Source: Mesodorylaimus sp. YZB2_4
Lineage: Eukaryota > Nematoda > Enoplea > Dorylaimida > Dorylaimidae
Direction of reading: 5' to 3'
Length of the DNA: 64,000 nt
Assembly: GCA_030248295.1 (NCBI GenBank)
Contig: JASANH010001069.1
Span: forward strand, 1-64,000
Part shown: in pieces, positions 23,962 through 34,542 of the stretch
Numbering within the stretch: position 1 is the first letter of the stretch
Layout: the number at the start of each line of letters is the position of its first letter
The notes under the pieces: model-generated
Seen by the model: only the letters and a program-made list of their open reading frames with translations
What the model was told of the DNA's origin: nothing
The model's database searches: none
Made by a program: the position numbers and the translations under genes

Positions 23962-24366
23962 TGAAACAGTTAGGTTCTCGTGCGCACACACTGAACCAAT
24001 TGCATTGTGGTGTGAAGGTTCGAATCAAGCAACGAAGCCCAAGTACCGGAATAGTTTATTGTACGTGTCCACTACGCCGGACTGAAGGGACTCACGCAGG
24101 ACCAAGGAAGCCAGCTGCAAACGTCGGGTCGTCGAGGAATACTGATCGAGACTGACTGCTCCTCCCAGGCAAGGAGCAGGGCCTTTATATAGGCGATGCT
24201 CGGGTCCAAGGACTAGTCATATCAATCCCTCGCATGTTAGGAAAACGTCAGCTCGGCCTCTCGGCCTCGCTCGGCCCTGACCAGGGAGGGAGACAAATAG
24301 TCTGTGCCTCGTGTGCACACTAGATGTCCTATGCAAATAGAGTAACCATTGAAGGCATCTATTACA
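23962..24366 (-). repeat. 3' LTR of a Ty3/gypsy element
   Basis: On the minus strand the LTR starts TGTAATAGATGCC and ends CTGTTTCA, 405 bp, matching the solo LTR at 57061-57464 along its whole length. It contains a TATATAAAGG box (promoter) and an aataaac polyadenylation-type word. Its first bases supply the pol stop codon (see the pol entry). Confidence 0.9.
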
Positions 24367-26215
24367 CGCTCTCATCGAGTGCATACCAATCCAAACCTGC
24401 CGCATTGGAGGCTAACACCTCCTTATACTGCCTGTAGTCGAAGATGTTATCGCGCTCGACTAACCCGTACTTCTTTTCGCCGCAGAAGTGAACACGAACC
24501 CAATTTGGTTTTATAGGCCTCTTATCCGGGAATTCCGTTTCATCCACTATACGTGCTGGCAAATATGGGTGGTACTTCATTTTGGCCCACACTGCATCGC
24601 CGATCTTCAACAGTTTTGGTTTGAGTGGCCTATCCACCTCCGGCACATATCGCTTCACCTGTTCTACGTGAACACGCTTCTCTTCGCCAACTAATCCTCC
24701 TTGCGGACGGATAATCAAGCTGTGAGCCGATATCACTTGCGTGACACGATAGGGTCCAGTCCAGGAGCCCAACTGCTTCGATGATAAGCCTGCTGGTGTA
24801 TGCATTCGCTTAAACATCACCATATCACCAGCCTGAAACTCCTTCTCCAGTTTCGTATTCTTATCCCAACGTTCCTTACGCTGTTCTTGCACTCGTTATA
24901 TGCTCTCATAGGCTAACCTCCTTGCTCGCTCGAGCTGCCGTACCACGTGCTCGCGGTATTCGATCGCGCAGCCAAATTTGTTAGCTGCACTCGAGATACC
25001 CGCATCGATCACCAACCGTGCATCGAACCCATGCATCAGAAAGAACGGAGTCTCGCCCGTCTCCTCATGAACTGACGTGCTATAAGCGAATCGGGCAAAT
25101 GGAACGAAACCACTCCAATTATCCTGGTGATCTTGGTCCACGCACATTCTCAGCATATCGCGAAACACGCGATTCACTCTCTCCACCTGACCATCAGTCT
25201 GAGGTCTGTACGCTACCGTCAGGGATCGTTTGATGCTCAATGCCTCGCACACGCCCTGCAGCAACTCTGAGGTAAAATTAACCCCTCTGTCCGACAGCAA
25301 TCGTCGTGGGGCTCGCCACCGACATATGATCTCGTCTACCAAGATCTGGGCTACCGTCACTGCCTTGATGTCTGGCACTGCGAGCGCCTCGATGTACTTC
25401 GTCAAGTAGTCGCTCACGATTACGACGTATTTACTGCCATCCCTATCTGTAGGGAATGGACCCGTGGCATCGATCGCCACCAACTCGAACGGATTCTCCA
25501 CACACAGTGGTTTCAAGGGTGCCCGACCCGTCTGACCATACGATTTATTCTTCGCACATGGCAAACAACTTTGACACCAGCGAAAAGTGTCCTGGTACAT
25601 GCCGGGCCAAAAGAAACGTTGCCTCAGCTTGACAAAGGTCTTCGTGAAACCCAAATGACCTGCCATGGCATCACCATGCAGTGCGTCGAACACCAAGCGC
25701 TGCAAGGATAATGGAACTACCATCTGTATCCAATCCTCTTTTCTCCGTTCTTGCCCCAATGGAAAATGTAGCAATACGCCCATTTCCAAAAGACTAAAGC
25801 TCTGCGCAAGCTTTTTTAGCCGCCTCGCATCCCGCGGATCTTTGGGCAACATTCTTTGTTCCAAATAGTCAATTAGCGCTCGACAGAACTGATCTGCCCT
25901 CTGCGCTTCCTGAAGCGTTTGGTCCGACAACTCCACTGCTTTTTGTCCGACTGTCTCTACAGCCACTGGGCAAACCATGCACAACGGGCTTCGAGAAAGT
26001 GCATCTGCCTCAATATTGGTCTTCCCTGGCATATGTTCTCCGTCAAACGTGTATCCCGACAACTGGTATACCCACCGTGCAATCCGACCTGTGGGTTCCT
26101 TGTGTGCCATCAGCCATTTCAGCGGTTGGTGGTCTGTCCTCAACAGGAACTTTGTCCCATAAAGGTATGGTCGAAAGTGCTCAACATATTCAACCTGCCA
26201 AGCTCGCCAGAAATG
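24362..26215 (-). pseudogene. Ty3/gypsy pol: RNase H end, integrase, PWWP-like domain (5'-truncated)
   Basis: Minus-strand frame from 26215 (left edge of homology uncertain) to TAA 24362-24364. Order: RNase H/connection end (VEHFRPYLYG, RTDHQPLKWL), H2C2 integrase zinc finger (His pair, then CQSCLPC), and a catalytic core with Asp in AIDATGPFP, Asp in LLSDRG and Glu in GQVERV, spaced DD35E. A GPY/F-type module (GSWTGPYRV) follows, then about 70 residues at 24407-24613 resembling a PWWP domain (IGDAVWAKMK, PARI, VHFCGEKKYGLV). An in-frame TAA at 24896-24898 separates integrase from the tail, and the reverse transcriptase and everything 5' are missing, so the copy is dead. The PWWP Trp position is Leu (PYLP). 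A tail of this kind, instead of a chromodomain, is unusual. Confidence 0.88.
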
Positions 26216-27044
26216 TCACGTTGCCGTCCGACGTGACCGCGTGTGGAGAAGAGTAATCTCGAGACCAACCGCACTAGACGAGAATTCTATTGCGGTGTCC
26301 CCATACTCTACACAGGTCGCCTGCTCTGGCCGTAGCCCTGGCGAGCAAGCTTTACAATAACGCTTACTACACTACATCCCACGCGGGAGATACAAACTCA
26401 ACCGTGACATAGGAACAAGTACTCTCGTGCACAAATTCGTCATCGCTTATCCTGAAGATGTGAAATACCCGTTTCCTATGTTGTAATGGCGACCGGAAAA
26501 GTTTGCTCCTTGACAAATAAGACGCCTAAATGATTCGTAAGTGAGAAAACTGCTTATCGCAAAATCTGCAGCTGCCATATTGGTGAATTTACTAAAGTCC
26601 CACTGCTCAAATGTGTGGCTCCCTTTTTGATTGATTTCCAGTATCAGGCAGCTTTCCATTTGCACTTTGAGCCATGCCTTGCTTAGCAAAGGAAAACTGG
26701 CCTGGTCTTACATGCACTTGTATTGGCAGCGGGACGAATATCCCTCCAGAATTACGTAGAGAGTTCAAAAAGTTTGTAGCCTGAATACCTTGCACATTAG
26801 CTGCAGCAGCGAAATCGTACTTTGCACTACGCACATCCAACAATTCTATCGTGCTACTACACACATCCTATTTCTAAAAACATCTGTTATCAGACAGCAA
26901 CAAAGCTAGCCCAGCCACTGTACTCTGGCTCCCTCAGCGACGTATGCTTAAGTGTATTATCTTTTTCTACAATTGATTCGTAGAGTCGTGGGATGGATTC
27001 CCTATCGGATTCTATCCTTTCTGTCTTACACGAAGACGTAGGGT
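26216..27044. other. Intergenic sequence without a recognised gene
   Basis: Minus-strand open frames at 26607-26864 and 26890-27141 are consecutive and could be decayed coding sequence, but show no known motif. The gypsy homology stops near 26215 and no second LTR is seen. Confidence 0.35.
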
Positions 27045-28465
27045 AGCCTACAGTGAGTGCTTTCTGAGCATGCAGTGCAAGCTGGGCAAGGGAAGTTTGG
27101 TTGCCCTTATGCCACGTTCGACATATCGTCATGTCGATCACTTTGGCTCTAAACCTGCGAAATGGGGTATTGTTTTGATCAATTGCTACGGGTAGCCATG
27201 GGCGCGTTTATTATGTACTCGAGTTCCTGTTTCGAGAAAACGAGATCTGCTTTGAGAGAAACCGTTAACGTTAACTATCTTTTGCCGCTTAGAACGTGTT
27301 ATTTGAACTTATGAGTGCAAAGTTCGTCCATTCTCTCACCAGGTGCATGAAATTAACTCGATAAGCATAATTTATTCATCAAAAAACAAACAGAATTTCC
27401 ATCAAGCGCATGGTGTCACAGGACCTATCGTACAGTAGTAGTCGACTAGTAGTAGTAGTAGGAAAAATCATTGAATCATACAGTATTTGTCGAACAAGAG
27501 AACCCAACTCAATCATCAAATATACTGTAAGACGTCATTCTTGCGCGACTTTTCGTAACTAACAATAAGAATAATGAAAACGCAGATGCGATTGCTAGTG
27601 AGAGTCAAAATTTCCAAAAAAGCAAAGGCTTATATCGGCACGTGTAAAAGGCATTCTATGCAGGCAGCACTGGTAATTACTTTTGTGCGCCCGCCAAGGC
27701 ACGAGCTGAAGGGGTGACCATTGTCCAGTCACCCCTTCACTGGCTTCCCTGCCCCTAGTAGTTTGTGCAGCACTGGTGGGAGCTGCTACTGACTTCGAGT
27801 GATATTATGCGCATCTATGACAAAAAACCCCGCGCGAAGAGAGGAGTTGTGAAATCACTGGGGCACAGGGCTGTTAGCCCTGCCCGAAATTTTCGAATCT
27901 GTGCCAAGATGCGGGTACCTGTACAGTACATAATTCTGCAGCACAGTCTGCATCGCTGCATTAGGGTAACCGAGAGCTCGATCCAATAACATTCCTACTC
28001 ATGCTGTAGGTAAACTTTCACGATGTAAATTCGACTCACCACACCCTTCTGTGATTGTGGGTGGCAAGAGAACCCGAAGTAGAAGACTCTCTTGTGAGAC
28101 AGACACATATACGAATGCAGTACCTCAGCCTCACCTTACTAGGTCCATTTAGTCGACCATAAGGTCGACTAAATGGACCTAGTAAGTAAGTATACCTTTG
28201 TAGTTGATATATTTCACGATACAATTATACGGGTACAGTAGAAATTCCTCGAGTCTCACGATCCAGTCCCGACGTACACTGAAAGTGCTTTGCAGCTCGA
28301 AAACTATACTACACTAGACCAGCAACAGCCAACGCATCTTCGATGATAGCTCGAACGAACAGTGTAAAGCCCTGTACTATACTGTAGACCACATCGGACG
28401 GGTGTAGTTTTATCGTGAAAGTTAAAGGAGCTTGCGACGCGTCATTTCCAAATAATCTTACAAAT
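27045..28465. repeat. 5' flank of gene C, segmental duplication partner of 4390-6811
   Basis: Collinear with the gene A flank in two blocks (27045-27370 and 27915-28030). The distance to the gene is about 1 kb shorter than at A, partly because the tandem duplication at 5701-5956 is absent here. Confidence 0.7.
28135..28186. repeat. Perfect 24-bp-arm palindrome with 4-bp loop
   Basis: Positions 28135-28158 are the exact reverse complement of 28163-28186, separated by ataa. Each arm includes a GTCGAC core and an AAATGGACC word. It lies about 280 bp upstream of the gene C start codon, and I see no equivalent at the matching position upstream of gene A. It could be a DNA cruciform or RNA hairpin, or a scar of an inverted duplication. 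Confidence 0.9.
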
Positions 28466-30624
28466 ATGATGATCTGGGCGCGAATCGGTGCATTTATTGT
28501 TCTCGGCATCGGTATTTATTTGACCTTGCCATCAAATCGATCAACATCATTAAATCGCCCTTGCACAACCGATACCGACAACGAAATCGAAACTATTGAG
28601 AGCAAAGTTGAAGCCATAATCAAAACCGAAGCCGAGACCGAAAGCGGAATTGAAACTGGAGCTAAAGCCGAAGTTGACTTCGAGAACAAAGCCAATACCG
28701 AAAAAAATGAGGTCACTGAAAACGGCGCGAAAACTGAGGAAGTTGGAATCAAAGACGAGAGCAAACCCGAAGAAACTGGAAATAAAATTAAAAAAGAAGT
28801 CGAAGCGAAAAACGGAATTGAAACGGAAAAAGAAATTAAAGCCCAAACCAACGCCAAAACGAAAACTGAAATCGAAACCGAAACCAAAACCGAAAGCAAG
28901 CTTGAAACCGACACTGAAGATGAAATAGAAATTGAAGTCGAAGAAGTCGAAGTCGAAACCGAAACAGGAACAGAAACCGAAATGAAAACTGAAAGAAAAA
29001 TCGGAACGACAAAAGAAACTAGAACTGAAACCGCAACTGAAACAAATATCAAGACTGGTGCCACAAGAAAACTGAAACCAAAAAGTGAATTCGGGACCTT
29101 TTTGGCCTTTTTCAACAATTTTTCTTTTTTCTTTTTAGAGCCCGATTTTGCGACTAGCTACCACAAAATCGTGAAAAGGAGTGAGTATTTTTAGAAAATA
29201 TTTATTCACGAAAATTTTTGGTGAGTGTTTCGATTTCTCAGCGAACACTACGGGCCCATGGTCTTTTCGACGCGGCAGATTCGCTGCTTACGCAACGAAG
29301 GGCAATCGATCGGAAATGTTTGATCGATTCGTCATTATGGACAATGGAAAACGCGGCGAAGACTCCATTTGGGCGGTGGCGATTTTCGATGGGCGAGATT
29401 GTCATGTAAGAAATGGGGTTTTGTATGATTTGTGTGACCAATACAGGGGCATACCTAGGGCTGAGGGCCGCTGTGAGTGTTGTGAGGACAGGGTCTGCTG
29501 TTGAGGACACTGAAAATCGACCCGAAGATCTGTTAGATGGAACCTTGACCAAGAGCCCTCATCTCAGCGATCGTGCGAGGCTCGGCGGTCGAGCCCAGGA
29601 GCGTATGGACATAGGGACCCATCCGGATGCTGTATCATGGACACTGCTATTTGTGCAGTATATTGACAGGGACTTCATGGTCATTGCCATACACCTCATT
29701 GTCCTGTCTGCCCATAACGTTTTGGACGGTTGAGTCTGACATTTGGAGGGGATATGCCAGTTATTGACAAAATTTGCAATCTTCTCCCTTGCGATGCGAT
29801 TGCCCCTTCCTTTGATGTTTTATTGCAATACTGTATATTTGCATTTTTCTTGACTTTTTGTGCTTTGTTCAGGATTTTTGCGATGAAGCGGAACGACATT
29901 TAGTCTCCGAAATTTTAGACAACGTTGCGAAAAACGCATCTGGGGATTTCAATGCTACTTTTGACGTAAGGACCAAAAATGGAGAAGGTACTGACTGCGA
30001 TCGTGAATATTTCTCTTTTTCAGATAATCAATGAATCAATATTCCAGTTTGACATTCGTACGATGAGGAAACTGTATTCAAAGAGTTTATGCGCCTCAAC
30101 AGCAATTATCGTTTTTCAGTATAAGCAAATCGGCCACATAGTTCAACTTGGAGATAGCCGCGCCATGCTTAAGAGTACTACTAATCAATTCTTCATTCCT
30201 CCCAATCAGTCTGTGAAAGAAGTAAGTTGGGAACAAGAAATTTTTCTAAAAACAAAACAATTTTTTAAAGGAAGCAGAGCTTCTCGCTCGATTTAAAATT
30301 CCAGTAAGTTTCGTGGATGGAGCTTGGCGTATTGCGGGAGTGTTTCCTCTCAGTCGTGTTCTGGGCGCATTTGCACTCAAGCAAGCGGGACTTTTGATCA
30401 GTTCGCCCGCCAAATTTCTCTTTCGCGAGGAAGGCGATAGAAAATGTGAACATTTGGTTTTGGCGTCTAATGGTTTGTGGGACTTTGTTAGCGTAGAAAA
30501 AGTTCTTCGGCTTGTTGATCGACATAAGAAGGACAAATTGTTCGGAGCCAAATTATTGGCCGAAACTGCTTTGAAGGAAGGTTCGCAGGATAATATATCG
30601 GTGATTGTTGTTCGCTTTCGCTGA
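28466..30624 (+). CDS. Gene C: membrane-anchored PP2C-like protein, close paralogue of A
   Basis: Six exons: 28466-29084, 29139-29180, 29242-29405, 29873-29965, 30024-30221 and 30271-30624, 489 codons in frame. The anchor (GAFIVLGIGIYLTLPSN) is identical to that of A. The linker is about nine residues longer and carries a TETGTETEMKTE tract where A has its VEVE run. The PP2C-like part has IFDGRD (Asp270), GDSRAM, ASNGLWD (Asn439) and SQDN (Asp479). In places the last three exons are closer to B than to A (for example AMLKSTTNQF and PPNQSVKE), which suggests gene conversion or a branching order different from the flanks. AATAAA is at 30709. No frame breaks; probably functional as a protein, catalysis doubtful. 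Confidence 0.88.
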
Positions 30625-30839
30625 GAAATGACCTAATATTAGGGCTTATATTTTTAAGTAGAGAGACAAAATGATGACCTAATCGTATGTTTTCTTGCTT
30701 CAAATGAAAATAAATTTTTTTCGTGAATAATTCTTGACATTTTGTTGCCGAAATGTGATCTGGCAATAATTATTGATCGACCATCTTGGGTATCATTTTT
30801 TTATGTTAAAAATTGAGAGCACGATAACCTTTTTAGACG

Positions 30840-31278
30840 GCTTTTTGTGAAATGAGTGGATATTAGGTCCGTCGACTGATGCGAGATGGTTTGGTCGTGC
30901 GTGCCCCCATTTATCTACTTGATTCGTTTACTTGTACACTAAGGAAATTTCGTGAATCGGACGCCGAGCATGACGAATGCTGCTGTTTTGAAGTGTGTTT
31001 GGTGTCCTCGTGTAGTAAGAAGACGCTGTTTTCCAGTTTGATAGTTTCTTTCGCAACTACCGACAGCGTGCGGAACGGGGCTGGCCGAAAGTTGCCCCTG
31101 GCCGAATCGAAACTTGATGACAAGGCTCTGTGCCACTGCACCCTCGCCCTTTTTAACCGCCTTTCCGCAGAGCAGAGCATCAGGATATGGTTTATTTTGG
31201 CAACGACCCTACTAGTTTTCGGCTCCTTTCGACAGCTGCTGGCTTTTCAACCTGAAACGTTTGTCAATCAGAGCTAAA
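30840..31278. repeat. 3' flank of gene C, empty-site partner of the 9333-11376 insertion
   Basis: Homologous to 9150-9332 followed directly by 11377-11750. At about 31010 the sequence tcctcgtgtagtaag shows the site without the transposon. Confidence 0.75.
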
Positions 31279-31346
31279 GAATAAGAACTTTCGGAAAGCC
31301 GCAGATTCACCCCAGAATCGACCGGTACAGCCGAACCTGATCCGAC

Positions 31347-32165
31347 TAGCGTTGTTACAGTTGACTGAAACTGAAACTGAATTCTATCAGTTAACTGAAT
31401 CTTTTTAATTCAGTTAACTGTAACTGAAACTGAAACTGAATCTCCTCGCCAAAACTGAATCTAACTGTAACTGAATCTTTTTAGAATCAGTTAAATTCAG
31501 TTTTAGAGTTACTACGCTTTTGAAAATTAGTAATCTGTTTGCGGATGTTCGTGCAGATCTCAAAGAGAAACGAAACGCAGCTAGACGAATTGCTGGTTCG
31601 AATCATCTTAATCGCGAGTTGGAGGAGTATTTTTTATAAAACGCTAGTTATCGTAAACAAATCGATCCATTCGAATTTTGGTCCAAATATAGAGAGAAGT
31701 TGCAAAATCTTCACGAATACTGTGTTGTACAGTAGTGCTTCATCATTTCCTGCAGGCTAGCGCCGGGTGAGAGAGTTATGAGCTAGGCGAGGTCCATGTT
31801 TTAAAAGCAGTCGGTGTAATTAAATTAAATAAAAGTACGTACAGCATATAAAAAAGGGTTTCTTCAATTTCAATCATTTTATTACAAACATTTTAAAGTT
31901 ACATCTTCTTGATCTTAAAAAGCTTTGCCAACCAGTGAGTTGAAGTTGAAATGCTTATTCGATAATTCCCGAGTTCCTGGTGTGAAAGAAAGCTCTACTG
32001 AAAATATTTGGCCCTTATGGCCATATTTGGCCCTTATGGACAGTTAACTGAATCTTTTGAAATCCAGTTAACTGTAACTGAAACTGAAACTGCATCTATT
32101 CGGAGATTCAGTTAACTTAAGTGAAAGTGAAACTGAATCTTTCTTCCAAAACTGTATCAACGCTA
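31347..32165 (+). mobile_element. hAT element with 8-bp target duplication
   Basis: Starts TAGCGTTGTTACAGTT and ends with the inverse form AACTGTATCAACGCTA. The octamer GATCCGAC flanks both sides (31339-31346 and 32166-32173). Both subterminal regions are full of cagttaactg and aactgaaactgaa words. Inside, a plus-strand frame at about 31560-31800 gives NRELEEYFL, DPFEFWSKYREKL and APGERV, the C-terminal part of a hAT transposase, with several stops. At 819 bp it is an internally deleted, dead copy. It sits inside a diverged copy of the 13054-type repeat. Confidence 0.85.
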
Positions 32166-32173
32166 GATCCGAC

Positions 32174-32400
32174 GATAAGAGGGGTGGATCGGCAACCAAA
32201 ATTTTCTTGACTTTACCCGCTGGGAAATGAAATGATAAGGCTTACTACTGAGGGGGCCTTTTTCTTTCATACAAGTATTGAATCCCGCCCTAGGCGTTGG
32301 TTAGGTCTTCTGTGCCCTTTGAAATAGTATGATAGGCGGTAACAGCGAGGAGGCTGGTGAGAATGTGGTGCCAAATACTTCAAGTCATTCTCCAATGATG
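32174..32400 (+). repeat. Diverged copy of the 13054-type element, right of the hAT insertion
   Basis: Contains the aagtattgaatcc block and a gccaaatac word seen at 13385-13500 and 10900-11020. Together with 31290-31346 it forms one repeat copy split by the hAT element. Confidence 0.5.
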
Positions 32401-34542
32401 ACGGTAAGAGCAGCTAATTGGCGCCAGGTCATTCGTTTACTTTACTGCATCGCTTGCTAAGGATCATGCAACAGATATCGGGCAGAGATCAGAATTTAAG
32501 GGCTGCCCTGCGCCCATATGCCTATCTGCAATCAATTTCTGTTCGCCGTTCTTGCTGTATATGCACTTTACTGTTGTACGATAAGTCATGTAAAATACAA
32601 GATTCCCGATCCGTATCGTGTTTCTGATGCATCGATTTGGAGAAGGCGTATCGTTATAACTTGAAAAGAATGAACAAGTGTAGATTTTTTAAACTTGCTT
32701 CAGAGATTTCTTGTAAGCACAACGCAAACACCGCTGGAAAATCGAAGTTTTATGTTTTTATATTCCTGTTTACTTTTTCAAGAAGTACATATCAGCATCA
32801 CTGAGACCTTCTGTAAATATGCAACGCTACAGAATACCCCCCTGACGCAAGCTCCTAAACCCAAAATCGTATTGCGGAGTGCTGATATTAACCCAATCGT
32901 ATTTATCTAATCCAATCCAACTAAATACGGTCTTCAGGTGAACAACGGAAGCCTGCAGGCTCAATTGATTATATTTTCCGACCCTTCCTACTGACCATGA
33001 AAGCTTGTATACATCAACAGATCAAGATTGTATCAGACATCAAGATGAGATTTTACGAAATATTCGAGCATATGTGAATGAAACAAATTAGTCGATTAGC
33101 CTGCGTTAATTGTATTGCTGATCACACGCAGAATTAGATACGATCGATTACAAAATGAAAAACTTGGCCGAAAAAAGATCCGAACAGGGTTATCCTTGGA
33201 GTAAGGGAACTTGGTGCTGAGCGAGGCCCAGTAGTGCTGACTTCAAATGCGATTCCTGAAACAAGTAACGAGTCTGTTCTGTTTCAGGCTCTGCCTGCAT
33301 CGAATTCAGTGGCTTTTAGACACGTTGTTTTTTTATTGAGTGGTAGTGGGCTCATGGAAGAATAATCAGTATGGCGATAAACACTTTTTAATTGAAATGT
33401 GATCGGGCTAAGAACTTTTCGAACTCACCTCATACGGTTTCTCTGAGGCCCAAAGTTTGCATTGCTTAATGATAAGCATATGGTATCAACTACATGGTAT
33501 CTACTACAACTACTATAGTAGATGTGTGCACGTGTGATGAGGGTTGCTGGTAGCACGGGCTGATCGTGAGTTCAGGGGATGTCAGAGGCCACCAGGAAAC
33601 CGATCACACCACATCGAATTAGTGCTCAATGTTGCGCGAGTAAGGTCGGAATCGGCGGCGTGGTCCGTCGAGTCGGTGCGCCATCGTTGAATCGTGCGAG
33701 ATCTTTTACTGGTCTGGACGAGAAGAAATCAACACACTGACTATTTCTGCAAGACGCGGCCCTTAGATACATGTCATAGAGCATTAGCCAATAGCATATG
33801 CATAACTCCAAAAACTTTTATGAAATAAACATGATCGCCATCAAAGCCTGCTGTAGGTGATGGTAGAAAATAAAACATCATGCAAAATAGACAGCAGGTA
33901 TCACGTGTCTATGCTAATACGTACAGTACAGTACAGAAAACTGATGTGCAAACAGGCACGGCGCGAGGTTCACATGCGCGCCGTGCCTGTGTGGCAGTGC
34001 AGGACCAGCGGCAAACAGGTACGGCGCGTGGCGCGTGGAAAAAAATGTTGTAAAGTCGCCCTTACAATCAAAAGTTTGCCAGCTGCAAGCTATAAAGCGA
34101 CCAGAAATTCTGAATTCTGGCGATATTACTGAATCTTTGGTGATCTAACATCTCGGAAATGCAAATCAGATCACGATGTTTCTTTTATATTGTGGCTATT
34201 CATTTGGGATAATACAATGGGGACAGCATCCAGATTTCTCTGGTAGTATGCTCGACATCAACTTGCAATAACTTGCGCAATCGAACCAAAAAACCCAGCA
34301 GAGACAGAGCTATTTTGCTTAAAATCAGGAGACAAATAGGACAATTAGCGACTGGTACCTGCCTCTGTGTCGTTCGAGAAATAGAGAGAAATAGAGGAGG
34401 AATGCAATGTTCCGAAAAAATGTTGTAAAGTCGCCTTTACAATCCAAGCCCTGATCACAGAGACAGCCTCTCAGCATTCTCAAGTCTGCTAGATTATGCA
34501 ATACGTGGGAAAAGATATAGTCAAATTTATGCAAAACTAAAA
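32401..34542. other. Intergenic sequence before gene D
   Basis: No gene is supported in these 2.1 kb. Frames at 32418-32627, 32695-32910 and 33857-34132 have no motif. It contains the hairpin at 33952-33990 and a short gtacagtacagtacag run at 33921. Confidence 0.4.
33952..33990. repeat. GC-rich hairpin, 14-bp perfect arms
   Basis: ACAGGCACGGCGCG (33952-33965) pairs exactly with 33977-33990 around an 11-base loop. A partial third copy, aacaggtacggcgcgtgg, follows at about 34014. It is much richer in G+C than its surroundings. Confidence 0.8.

Noticed and set aside
24018..24360. Open frames within the LTRs (23888-24155, 57271-57526)
   Set aside because: They run through LTR promoter and polyadenylation sequence and are not conserved as proteins between the copies.
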